64,000 nucleotides of DNA from G963677445 sp963677445 (GTDB lineage Bacteria > Bacteroidota > Ignavibacteria > Ignavibacteriales > Melioribacteraceae). The stretch spans positions 124,001 through 188,000 of the forward strand of contig CAXXGF010000088.1 of the NCBI GenBank assembly GCA_963677445.2, read 5' to 3'. Of this stretch, positions 36,683 through 45,921 are shown one piece after another. The notes beneath the pieces were generated by a model. It worked only from the letters and a program-made list of their open reading frames with translations, was not told the origin of the DNA and did not search any database. The stretch's first letter is position 1. Each line of letters opens with the position of its first letter. Made by a program: the position numbers and the translations under genes.

Positions 36683-39288
36683 ATGACCTTTAGATTTCTT
36701 GTTCTCTTAATACTGGTATTTTCTTCTGTTTATTCTCAGGAAACCAGAACAGTAATTCCAAACAAAGATTATAAAGCAGGCTCCCTGAAAACTTTTTTTC
36801 TTGGTGATCATTGGCGTGATCTGTGGACCACTCCGATTAAGATACCGGTTCTGGATCTGAAAAAATTCGGCGGCGGTTTGACACCAATAAAACGCGGCGG
36901 GGGGATGCAGACAAAATCGCTGCGTTTTGCCGGAAAAGATGGACATATATGGAAATTCCGTTCTCTCGATAAAGACCCGGCAAAGGTGCTCCCGGAGGAA
37001 ATTCGCCACTCGGTAGTCGCTGATGTATTAAAAGATCAGATAAGTTCGGCCAATCCTGCCGCTCCTGTGGTAGTTGCCACTATTCTCGATTCACTTGGCA
37101 TATACAACGCGAAACCTTATCTATGTATAATGCCCGATTCACCTTTGCTGGGAGAGTATAAAGAAGAATTCGGGGGACTTATTGGAATGCTGGAAATTCA
37201 TCCCGACGAAAAAAGCAGGCTGCCCTTCGCGGGATTCGGAGAGGTGGATAAAGTTTCGGGCACTTTCAAGATGTTTGAAAAACTTGAGAACGATATTGAT
37301 GAAAAAGTTCACGGGCCATCATTCCTGAAAGCGCGCCTTGCCGACATTTTTCTCGGTGACTGGGACCGCCATACCGATCAATGGCGATGGGCGAAAATAA
37401 AAAATAAAAAGTCGGAATACTGGTATCCTATTCCCCGCGACAGGGATCAGGCGTTCGCGAAATTCGACGGACTCGCCCCTCGCCCCACTATCGCCGAATA
37501 CCTGGTGCCTCAGCTTGTACATTTTGATTATAATTACCCCCAGATTGAGGACCTTTCATGGAGTGGAAGATTTCTGGACAGGAGATACCTGCCGGCAATT
37601 ACTAAAGCCGAATGGGATTCTGTTACCAGTTTTGTTCAGCGAAAACTTACAAATGATTTGATTGAATCGGCGGTAAAAAAAATGCCTCCCGAACTTTATC
37701 CTCTGGCGGGAGAAGAATTGATCGGGAAATTAAAATCAAGAAGGGACAAACTGAAAAAAGCTTCAGATGAATATTTCAGACGAATCAACAAATATCTTGA
37801 TATCTACGGCACTAAATATAATGATTCCCTGCACGTAAGCAGGATTTCGGACGAATATACCAGCGTAAGATTATGGTCTAAAGGGAAGAAGAATAAAAAA
37901 TATAAACTGATTTTTGAAAGGGTCTTTACCACATCGATTACCAAAGAGATAAGAATTTATCTTTATCTTGAAGAGGGGGATGACAAAGCTTTCGTGAGCG
38001 GAAGGGTTGACGATGGTATATTGCTAAGGATAATCGGGGGAGCGGTGATGACTGTTTTACCGACAGTTCGGAAGTCGCGGGTAATTTCCTGTTAATCACT
38101 CCCTTCTACGATGCCGCCAATCTTACCATGTTTTATGATTCCGACAAGGGTACAAAATGTAATCCGGGAGCAGGCACAATTATCGACACCTCATGGTATC
38201 CGCCGCCAAAGGATGAATTTGAAAAATATGAGCCCCCTCAAAGAGACAGGGGACATGACTGGATAATTTCTCCTTATGGTTCTCTCAACAAAGATGATGG
38301 AATCGTCGGCGGAGGTTCTCTCGCATTATACAAATACAACTTCAGGATCGCTCCATTCGATTACCGGCTGAAGATTACCGCTCTTTACGCCTCAAAACCA
38401 CAAAGCGTAAATCTCCGGTTTCAGGGAGATTTTTATAACATCATAAAAGGATTGTTATTTAGATTTGACGCATATACTTCACAAATGCATTATACCGATT
38501 TTTTTGGGTATGGTAATGAAACCCGGTATAATGAGGACTTATTTTTAAATAGCGAATATTACCGTAAAAAACAAAGGACATTTTCTTTCAAACCTTCCCT
38601 CGCTCTGAATCTGAACTCACATTTGTATCTTGAAGGCAGCCTTATTTTTGAAAGTAATGATGTGGAAATAAACAAATCTCTGATAGCGAATTTCCCATCG
38701 GGCGGTTATGGAACAGGTCACGTAAGAGAAGCCGGAGCGGGATTGACGGTGTTATATGACAATCGCGATTCTGCCGATAATCCTTCCGGCGGGTTCTACT
38801 GGAATACATCCGCGTTTGTATATCCGGGAATATTTGATAATCCCGGGGCTTTTTCATTTATAGAAAGCGATATCCGCTATTACCAGCCAATAAAGTTTGG
38901 AACGGATCATATTCTCGCTATGCGGGCGGGAGGAAAAAATCTCTGGGGTGAATATCCCTTTTTCAAAAGCGCCTCTATCGGAGGTCAAAACAGCCTGAGA
39001 GGCTTTAACCAGGAACGATTTGCCGGAGACGCTTCCCTTTTTTCTCAGGTGGAATTGAGAACTTATTTGAGTGAGATAAGATTTGTTCTGAAAGGAAAGC
39101 TGGGATTTCATCTTTTTGCCGAAACAGGCCGGGTATTCGCTAAAAATGAAACATCCGATCTGTGGCATCCATCTTTTGGGGGCGGATTATGGGTGACTTT
39201 TTTCAGGAATTATATCAACGCTTTTATGACTCTCGGTTTTTCGAATGAATCAACCACCCTCTATTTTGACTTGGCTTCGGGATTTTGA
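36683..39288 (+). CDS. Kinase-like domain fused to Omp85 barrel, outer-membrane protein A (frame disrupted)
   Basis: Start at ATG 36683 (GGAAAG upstream; signal peptide 1-18). Residues about 60-260 carry motifs of an atypical kinase: GGG-Q-TKSLRF (glycine-rich loop-like), WKFRS (90-94), GMLEIHPDE (168-176), LGDWDRHTDQWRW (224-236) with the DRH and RDRDQAF (252-258) order of HipA/Fam20-type enzymes. The C-terminal about 350 residues form a BamA/TamA-like barrel with SLRGF. The frame breaks at G5 38036-38040; adding one G gives 868 codons, exactly the length of the downstream paralogue. Seen: motifs and paralogy. Inferred: kinase activity. Probably a sequencing error. Confidence 0.75.
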
Positions 39289-39289
39289 T

Positions 39290-41896
39290 ATGAAAATTTT
39301 CAACACTTTTTTTTTATTGACGCTCTTTGTGGCTCTGGGGATTTCCGCGCAAAAAAAAGAGAACTATATTACCGTTATTCCGGGTGAAGAATATAACGCG
39401 GGAGCTCTTTATCAATTCTTCTTCGGAAGCCACTGGCGCGATTTGTGGACCACTCCGATTGAAGTAAAGGTCCTTGATCTGGAAAACTTTGACGGCGGAC
39501 TTGTTCCGATTAAAAAGGGGGGAGGAAAGCAGACAAAATCGCTGCGGTTCAGGGGCAAAAGTGGAAAAATATGGAAATTCCGTTCGATAAATAAAAATCC
39601 TGAGGCTGTGCTTCCGCGTGAGCTTCACAGAACGATCGTATCAGAATTGCTGAAAGACCAGGTTAGTTCGGCCAATCCGGTTGCCCCGCTCGTTACTGTT
39701 CCTCTCCTTAATGCCGTGGGTATTCTGCAGGCAGAGCCAAAACTTGTGTGGCTGCCCGATTCTGAACTGCTGAAAGAATTCCGAAAGGAATATGGGAATA
39801 TGCTCGGTATGATTGAAATTCACCCCGATGAGAGAGAAGATGGCGCTGGTTTTGCCGGATCGGATAAAGTTGTTGGTACGTACAAGCTTTTTAAGAAAAT
39901 TGAGAATAAAAGAAAAAATAAAGTAAACAGCAGTGAATTTTTGAAAGCAAGGCTGATGGATATTTTTTTAGGAGACTGGGACAGACACACCGACCAGTGG
40001 CGCTGGGCGCGCTATGATGAGAGTGATGAATACAGGTGGAGCCCTGTGCCCCGCGACCGTGACCAGGTTTTCGCTAAATTTACCGGTGTGTTTCCATATT
40101 TTACTACCCTGTTTGTTCAGCAGCTTAATCATTTCGGGTATGAATATCAGCAGGCTGAGGAAATTGCCTGGAGCGGCAGGGTTCTCGACAGGCGGTATCT
40201 TACTGAACTGACAAAACATGAATGGGATTCAGTTCTTGTTTATGTTCATTCCAGGCTGACAGATGAGGTGATTGATTCGGCAGTAGCTCGAATGCCCGAA
40301 CCATATATCGATATCGCGGGGAAGGAGATCAGGGAAAAACTTATCAGCCGCAAGAATCTGCTGCCTGAGTTTTCGGAAGATTATTACAGGTGGATAAATG
40401 AGGTTGTTGAACTTTACGGCAGCGCTCACAAAGACTATCTTGAAATTAACAGGTTGAGTGACAGCCTTACATCCGCAGCGTTATACAGAATGAAACATGG
40501 AGAAAAAAGTGGTGAGCCATTTTATTATAAAGTTTTCGATAATAATGTTACACACGAATTCAGGGCATTTCTCCTCGATGGTGACGATAAAGCGGTTATA
40601 AAAGGTGATGTGGAAAGCAGCCCGATTGTCCGGGTAATTGGTGGCGAGGGGAAGGATACTTTTATCGATGAATCGAGGGTAAATGGCTGGTTCTGGGGAT
40701 TTATACCTGTGCCGGTCGCTAAAGAATGGACCTGGTTTTATGACGGAGGGAAGAATTCGGAATTTATTGAGGGTGAAAACACACTTGTTGACAGAACAAA
40801 ATTGCCTGAACCCAAAAATGATGTAGAAAAATATGAACCAACATATAAACAGAAAGGACATGATTTTGAATTCAATCCGGTTATCTGGTATAGTTCCGAT
40901 AACGGTTTTCTTATCGGGGGGGGACCAAAATTATATTCATACAATTTCAGGATGGACCCTTATGAATATATGATGACCCTGACCGCGGCTTACGCGACCA
41001 GAACAGGAAGCTACAGCATTGAGTTTAATAGTGAATTCAATTCCCTTGTGAGGTCATCAACCATAAAAATTGACGCGCAAAAAACCGAACTCGCCTTCAG
41101 CAATTATTTTGGTTATGGAAATGAAACCGGGTATGATCAGGAACTTTATGATAATGATTATTACAGGAACGCGCAGGAACTTGTGGAAATAAGCGCCACA
41201 CTGGAAAGCGATCTCGGCCAAAATCTTAAGAGTATAGCAGGTTTTTCATATTATTACACCGAATCGATGGTTGATTCTCCCGAACTGCTTACCGGGGCCA
41301 GGTTTGGAGATTATGGCACGGGGGATTTTTTCTCGATGTCATTAAGACTCGGACTCAGCCGCGACACAAGAGATGAAAAAAGGAATCCCTATGAAGGAAG
41401 CCTTATTTCTTTAAGCGGTGAAATATTTCCCGGTCTGCATGATGATGTGGAGCCTTATTACAAAACCGGGTTTGATTTGCGTAAATATTTCAGAACCGAT
41501 ATTTTTACCAGGGTAATTTTTGCCTTCCGCGCGGGGGGAGAAGCGGTTATGGGTGGTAAGTATCCCTATTTCAGAGCTGTATTCCTCGGGGGCAAGGAGC
41601 GGTTGAGAGGTTTCAGCCGTGAACGTTTTGCCGGCGACGCCTCACTTTTCGGCCAGGCAGAAACAAGAATATATCTCGGCAAGTCGGGCTTTTTTATTCC
41701 CGCTGAAACCGGCGTCCATTTTTTTGCTGAAACCGGACGCGTTTTCGCCGAAAACGAAAGATCGGATAAATGGCATCCCACCTTCGGCGGCGGTATATGG
41801 GCCTCCATTCTGGACCGTTCATTTAATACCTCCTTCTCCATCGGCGTAAGCAGCGAAAGAATAGGCTATTACCTCCGCGCCCGCCTTGGATTTTAA
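39290..41896 (+). CDS. Kinase-like domain fused to Omp85 barrel, outer-membrane protein B
   Basis: An 868-residue paralogue of the previous protein, starting one base after its stop (TGATATG), so the two are in one operon from a tandem duplication. Signal peptide 1-19. It keeps every motif: TKSLRF, WKFRS (95-99), GMIEIHPDE (173-181), GDWDRHTDQWRW (228-239) and PRDRDQVFAKF (254-264). The C-terminal barrel has RLRGFSRERFAGDASLF near its end, the Omp85 L6-type RGF motif. The catalytic-looking acids in both copies suggest the domain is active and conserved. No partner kinase target is visible. I know of no described family with this pairing, from memory only. Confidence 0.8.
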   Translation: MKIFNTFFLLTLFVALGISAQKKENYITVIPGEEYNAGALYQFFFGSHWRDLWTTPIEVKVLDLENFDGGLVPIKKGGGKQTKSLRFRGKSGKIWKFRSINKNPEAVLPRELHRTIVSELLKDQVSSANPVAPLVTVPLLNAVGILQAEPKLVWLPDSELLKEFRKEYGNMLGMIEIHPDEREDGAGFAGSDKVVGTYKLFKKIENKRKNKVNSSEFLKARLMDIFLGDWDRHTDQWRWARYDESDEYRWSPVPRDRDQVFAKFTGVFPYFTTLFVQQLNHFGYEYQQAEEIAWSGRVLDRRYLTELTKHEWDSVLVYVHSRLTDEVIDSAVARMPEPYIDIAGKEIREKLISRKNLLPEFSEDYYRWINEVVELYGSAHKDYLEINRLSDSLTSAALYRMKHGEKSGEPFYYKVFDNNVTHEFRAFLLDGDDKAVIKGDVESSPIVRVIGGEGKDTFIDESRVNGWFWGFIPVPVAKEWTWFYDGGKNSEFIEGENTLVDRTKLPEPKNDVEKYEPTYKQKGHDFEFNPVIWYSSDNGFLIGGGPKLYSYNFRMDPYEYMMTLTAAYATRTGSYSIEFNSEFNSLVRSSTIKIDAQKTELAFSNYFGYGNETGYDQELYDNDYYRNAQELVEISATLESDLGQNLKSIAGFSYYYTESMVDSPELLTGARFGDYGTGDFFSMSLRLGLSRDTRDEKRNPYEGSLISLSGEIFPGLHDDVEPYYKTGFDLRKYFRTDIFTRVIFAFRAGGEAVMGGKYPYFRAVFLGGKERLRGFSRERFAGDASLFGQAETRIYLGKSGFFIPAETGVHFFAETGRVFAENERSDKWHPTFGGGIWASILDRSFNTSFSIGVSSERIGYYLRARLGF

Positions 41897-42205
41897 GATA
41901 ATTGTGAATGGTGAATGATGAATTGTGAATTAAAGGAGAGGATTTTGAGGGGTGGGGGATTTTTTCGAAAACAGATACCTATGCGAAATCAGTTCTTCTC
42001 ACGCGAAGGCTCGGAGAAGAAGAGAAGAATTCGTTATGCGAATAGTTTCCGATTGGAATAGTGCTTGTCATATAAAAGAAATGATCTGAATAATAATTTG
42101 GAACAAACAGTTTTTATCCTTTAGATATAGGGAAGAGCAACCAATATAGTGATAATATTGTCCTCGGCAAAATCAGGGAATATCTAATATTATATCCATA
42201 GCAAA
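41897..42205. other. Intergenic spacer
   Basis: Begins with the simple repeat ATTGTGAATGGTGAATGATG, seen in similar form at about 28726. No gene or terminator recognised. Confidence 0.4.
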
Positions 42206-42496
42206 TTACTGACGCGATTTCCAGTAATTTGGTTTTCTTCGATCATGAGCAATAGCGGCAATTATAATTTTATTCTCCCTGATAAAAAAAGGAATATAAT
42301 ATGGAAATACAGGACAATTTACCCTCCGGTATCCACCTGTTCTTTCTCTCCAGAGTAATGGATCCTGAACAATTCTCTGAAGAACTCGCGCCACCTCCAT
42401 CCTGAACTGTTTGCCCAATCCAAGTTCTTTTGACTCATACCAGGCGGCTGTTTCAAACAATTCCCATTCGGCTTCTTCAAGAATTTCAATTATCAT
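42206..42496 (-). CDS. RelE/ParE-family toxin
   Basis: A 96-residue protein with the ParE/RelE fold pattern: ILEEAEWELFETAAWYESKE, a central RMEVARVLQRIVQDP and VFPYYIPFFIRENKIIIAAI. Such toxins cut ribosome-bound mRNA or poison gyrase. It overlaps the antitoxin by 4 bases and is the second gene of the module. The frame is intact. Confidence 0.85.
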   Translation of the reverse strand: MIIEILEEAEWELFETAAWYESKELGLGKQFRMEVARVLQRIVQDPLLWRERTGGYRRVNCPVFPYYIPFFIRENKIIIAAIAHDRRKPNYWKSRQ

Positions 42497-42723
42497 TTAT
42501 TCAGCCGGCGGTCCAATTCCGAAAAAACTTCATTTATTGAACGCGAGGAGGTTTCTCCACAGTCGTAACGCCTGATACGGTCCCGGATTTCTGTATCCCA
42601 GGCGTTATTAACATCATCTGAAGCATACGGTTCACTGTGGGATAGCAGGCGAGTGATAAGTGTCAGTCTTTGATCTTCCGGTAAACCAATCGCATCTTGG
42701 TATATTTGATTCATACTATTCAT
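42493..42723 (-). CDS. Addiction-module antitoxin (small helical type)
   Basis: A 76-residue protein with the family N-terminal stretch IYQDAIGLPEDQRLTLITRL and acidic C-terminus ending VFSELDRRLNK, as in the TIGR02574-type partners of ParE-like toxins. Its stop overlaps the toxin ATG. A paralogue lies at 43247-43474. Confidence 0.8.
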   Translation of the reverse strand: MNSMNQIYQDAIGLPEDQRLTLITRLLSHSEPYASDDVNNAWDTEIRDRIRRYDCGETSSRSINEVFSELDRRLNK

Positions 42724-42916
42724 TGTAATCCTAAAAAACTTTCACATAATTATTGCTCAATAATATAATAATTAACCACAATATCAAGCAACAGCGCATT
42801 ACATGGAATCTGTAGAAGGAAAATGTCTGTTTATGTGCAAAGTGAATTGATGCTATGCGTATTTTTTCATCGGTTTTATTTTGTAAGACTACTGAAAATT
42901 TTTATTGTTTCTGGTT

Positions 42917-42938
42917 TTACCAGCTTAGGCATAATTTA
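42917..42938 (-). repeat. Short CTGGC/GCCAG palindrome, copy 3 (inverted)
   Basis: On the minus strand TAAGCTGGTAAAACCAGAAA; slightly diverged from the copies at 21709 and 36166. Confidence 0.4.
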
Positions 42939-42962
42939 CCATAAATTGAATAAGGCTTAAAC

Positions 42963-43250
42963 TCATCCGGTGTTTTCCTTCTGCGGATGCGCCCTAACCT
43001 GAGTTTTCCAATAATCCAGATCATTATTCCGGGCTATTTCTTTATCTATTTCCTCCTGGTTATCAAAATAATATGCGAGAGCTGAATGCAACTGTGATGG
43101 AGTTATATGAGAAAGGGCAGCGAGTATTTCATCGACGGTTTTTCCCATCTGGTAGTATTCCGCGATTGTCCTCACCGTTATTCTTGTCCCGATAATTACC
43201 GGGGAACCTCCGGAAATTCCGGAATTTGATACGATATAGGGGTATTTCAT
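42963..43250 (-). CDS. DUF433 protein (antitoxin-like)
   Basis: A 95-residue protein with the DUF433 core SGGSPVIIGTRITVRTIAEY, MGKTVDEILAALSHITPSQL, and a charged C-terminus. It overlaps the upstream addiction-module antitoxin by 4 bases, an odd pair because both are antitoxin types. After its stop, an ATGA overlap starts a 13-codon frame (MSLSLIQFMVNYA) that does not continue as a toxin. So no toxin is visible. Confidence 0.8.
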   Translation of the reverse strand: MKYPYIVSNSGISGGSPVIIGTRITVRTIAEYYQMGKTVDEILAALSHITPSQLHSALAYYFDNQEEIDKEIARNNDLDYWKTQVRAHPQKENTG

Positions 43251-43474
43251 TTTTCAAACCGCTTCCATATAACATCAAAAACTTCATCCCCGGGTATTCC
43301 TTTGACTTTTCCGGTTCTCATCTCGGTTAACCTTCTCTTTGAAACTTTTATCCATTTTTGCTCAATATCTTTATCAATGGGATTCAAACTTTGTAATAAT
43401 GAATCAATTACAAAAGCTCTCTCTTCAACCGGCAGCGATAGCGCTTCATCTATTAATTCTTGTTTGGATAACAT
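43247..43474 (-). CDS. Addiction-module antitoxin (paralogue of 42493)
   Basis: A 75-residue protein, LIDEALSLPVEERAFVIDSL then LQSLNP, with the same helical family features as 42493-42723. Its usual partner is a ParE/RelE toxin, but the next gene is a DUF433 protein. So this is either an orphan antitoxin that joined a DUF433 gene or a module whose toxin was lost. Confidence 0.8.
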   Translation of the reverse strand: MLSKQELIDEALSLPVEERAFVIDSLLQSLNPIDKDIEQKWIKVSKRRLTEMRTGKVKGIPGDEVFDVIWKRFEK

Positions 43475-43880
43475 GATTACCTTTTACAATTTATAACTGA
43501 TGACTTTTATAGCAAAATACAAACATGTAATAAAAATTCAAAGAAAAAAGTGGGAATTTAAAATCTCATCCTGTGAAAGTCCAGCCACCTGCAGCAAGAT
43601 ATGACTGCGGCGGCGTAAAAAGTAAGAAATGGATATTCGGGGGTAGTTCTTTTATTCGGTTATCAGCAAAATCCGCGGGAAACTATCTCCCTCAGATGTC
43701 GCTGATTATCGCTGAGCAGAAAATTCTTAATGGATTTCCCCATTCTGCGACTTATAATTATTATAAATTTTGGTTCTATGTGAAATACAGTGGGTGATTA
43801 TTGTCGGTCCTGACAATTAAAGAAAACCTTTTGTTAAAGTATAACCGGATAATCCCGACGTGTAGCTTCCGCCCCTACAG
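43475..43880. other. Intergenic region before the IS4 insertion
   Basis: No gene. It contains the ISL3-like left end (43768-43797) and fragments such as ATCAGCAAAATCCGCGGGAA. Confidence 0.4.
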
Positions 43881-43898
43881 GCATGCGCGTTAAGTTAA

Positions 43899-45200
43899 TC
43901 ACCAAGAAATCTCCCTAAAGAATTGCTCGAAGAAAGGTCTTTTTCTTTTATCAAAAGTACAATATCTGCCCAACAATTTAAGAATGTAATCAATATTGTC
44001 AGGCAAAGCAAATTGCATAATAAAGGATTCAAAATTTTTGCTGATATACCGCATAAATTTCATAAGGCTGAGATTTTTTCCGGAATCATGAAATACCAGC
44101 GATTCAAGGGGAACAAATAATCTTTGAAAAAATAATGTTATTATAATAAATCGGGCATGAAGTAATATTTTCAATTGTATATGAGAAACATTATGAATTT
44201 TATCAAAGCTGAAATTGCTTTTCCAAGTCTTAAAAATACACTCAATTCGCCATCTCAAGGCATATATCTGACAAGCATTATCAGCAGTAAAATTTTCATC
44301 AAGGATGGTAGTGATAAAGATACTCCAGGAAAGCAATTCCAACAACTCAGCCGAGCATTGTCGGTCTTTGGCTTCTTTTTTCGCTTTCATTCTCCTTTGA
44401 TTGGCAACTTCCTCTCTTACAGGAATAGCAATGATTCTTAGTTTTGTTTTCTTATCAGCCCCGGCAAGGACAATAGTATCCATGGCGCCACATTGTTTCA
44501 GTCTTTCAGCTAAGTTAATTTCTTTTAACGAGACTTGATCATAAAATATGTTCTTATGTTTATACCGTATAATAAGATCAGCATTATTTCCTTTTATTTT
44601 AGCCATTGATCCAATGGTAAAATAACCTCTGTCTCTAATTACCAGATCACCTTCCTTAACATCCAGATTGTCAGCCACTTTAAGATCATTGCAACTATAT
44701 GGATCAATCGAAAACATGATGAATTCCCCGGAAATAAGATCAAAGACACCCTGAATGCGAGCATTGCAGACTTTTTTATGAGCGTTTTTGACACCGGAAA
44801 AAATTTCATATAGTTTAGCCGGAAGTCTGACAATAGTGCTATCCTGGATAAGAATCCGATTGAATTTATTACAAAGGTCGTATGATCTTTTATGAGACAA
44901 ATGATGTTTATGTTTCATAACAGCGGCAAGAATACGCTGAAAGAAATCAAGAGCTTCGGGTGAAGTTCTGTAAAAGAAAGCCTGACGAGAAGCATTGCAG
45001 GGCTGCTCGGATGATATTTTGGCAGCAATATCATTAAAGCTGAGAGTTCCCTTAACAGATTCCTGACAGATAAAGGATAAGAAATCCAGAGGGAAAATCT
45101 TTTTCCCTTTTCTTTTACAAAAGCCGGTTTGGAATGCAATTTTTTCAATTTCCTGCTGAGATAACTCAGGACACAAATTCTGAAAGAAAGAAGATAACAT
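43899..45200 (-). CDS. IS4-family DDE transposase
   Basis: A 433-residue transposase. Catalytic residues: Asp120 in LIQDST, Asp190 in VIRDRGYF, and Glu320 within the YREK signature Y313-x2-R316-x3-E320-x6-K327 (ALRWRIECIFKTWK). Full length with no frame break; it starts just inside the right inverted repeat and ends next to the left one. A second copy of the end sequence is not seen in the window. Confidence 0.95.
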   Translation of the reverse strand: MLSSFFQNLCPELSQQEIEKIAFQTGFCKRKGKKIFPLDFLSFICQESVKGTLSFNDIAAKISSEQPCNASRQAFFYRTSPEALDFFQRILAAVMKHKHHLSHKRSYDLCNKFNRILIQDSTIVRLPAKLYEIFSGVKNAHKKVCNARIQGVFDLISGEFIMFSIDPYSCNDLKVADNLDVKEGDLVIRDRGYFTIGSMAKIKGNNADLIIRYKHKNIFYDQVSLKEINLAERLKQCGAMDTIVLAGADKKTKLRIIAIPVREEVANQRRMKAKKEAKDRQCSAELLELLSWSIFITTILDENFTADNACQIYALRWRIECIFKTWKSNFSFDKIHNVSHIQLKILLHARFIIITLFFQRLFVPLESLVFHDSGKNLSLMKFMRYISKNFESFIMQFALPDNIDYILKLLGRYCTFDKRKRPFFEQFFREISW

Positions 45201-45316
45201 AAAAAAACCATTTGGAAAGATGACAAAATATAGTATATATACTATCTAATATATTCAAATAATAGTTGTCATTCAAGCACTTAAAGATTAAATTTCATGA
45301 AAAAAGGAAAAAACTT

Positions 45317-45502
45317 ATGGGTTATTCAGTAAAAATTCAGAAAGTCGAAAGACCAACAAATAAGTCATTTTACATAAATTTTCCTGCTGCAATAGCAGAG
45401 TCGGTTAACATAGAGAAGGGTGAAGAATTTGAATGGTTGATTGAGGATAGAAACACTTTTGTACTAAAAAGGAAAAAACAAGCCGATTCTTTTATTAAAT
45501 AA
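45317..45502 (+). CDS. AbrB/SpoVT-like DNA-binding protein, IS passenger
   Basis: A 61-residue protein, counting from ATG 45317 (MGYSVKIQKVE), chosen over the upstream frame because the family starts here and AAAGGAAAAAAC precedes it. The core YINFPAAIAESVNIEKGEEF is the swapped-hairpin AbrB pattern. It is divergent from the transposase and lies inside the inverted repeats, so it travels with the IS; it may repress or regulate the transposase promoter in the 117-base gap. Confidence 0.8.
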   Translation: MGYSVKIQKVERPTNKSFYINFPAAIAESVNIEKGEEFEWLIEDRNTFVLKRKKQADSFIK

Positions 45503-45520
45503 TTAACTTAACGCGCATGC

Positions 45521-45921
45521 CCTACAGGGCTTAAATACACTTTTTATTTTATTCCCCGGGGCAACTCCCCGGTTAAGAAAAACAAAGAGATTATCAGAGC
45601 CTTGAAAGGGAGAAAGCAGCTAACGCATAAAGATATGGAATGCTGAAAGCGTCTGGCTCAGTCGGGGTAAGAGGGACATTAAGACTCATCCACTTTTTTC
45701 AAGACCGTGCGTTCTGTGGTGGTGAAGACCAGGGGCTGGTTTCCGGAAATCAAACATGACAATTTGCGAATCTTTGATTCATATCTTTATGCGCTATTTT
45801 ATAACTTTACCCACGATATTTCACATAGAGCCTAAAATCATTTCATTCTCCTAAAGAAAAAAACACAATAAAGAGATGCGCCTTTTTACGCTTCGTTCAA
45901 TTATTCCCGTTTATGGCATTA
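45521..45921. other. Intergenic region after the IS4 insertion
   Basis: Holds the right ISL3-like end (45803-45838) and otherwise no recognisable gene; short frames contain stops. Confidence 0.4.

Larger units (their letters stand above)
43881..45520. mobile_element. Complete IS4-family insertion sequence with AbrB-like passenger
   Basis: Perfect 19-bp terminal inverted repeats GCATGCGCGTTAAGTTAAT (43881-43899 and, inverted, 45502-45520). Both sides carry the 7-bp target repeat CCTACAG (43874-43880 and 45521-45527). Inside: a minus-strand DDE transposase and a divergent plus-strand AbrB-like gene. All parts look intact, so it may be active. Confidence 0.9.
43768..45838. mobile_element. ISL3-like end pair around an IS4 insertion
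   Basis: Left end TTTTGGTTCTATGTGAAATA then CAGTGGGTGA; right end on the minus strand TTTTAGGCTCTATGTGAAAT then ATCGTGGGTAAAG (45803-45838). The pair faces inward across 2.07 kb, of which 1.64 kb is the IS4 element. The remaining DNA (about 430 bp) shows no intact transposase, so the outer element is a remnant that was itself invaded. ISL3 label inferred from the end style. Confidence 0.45.
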
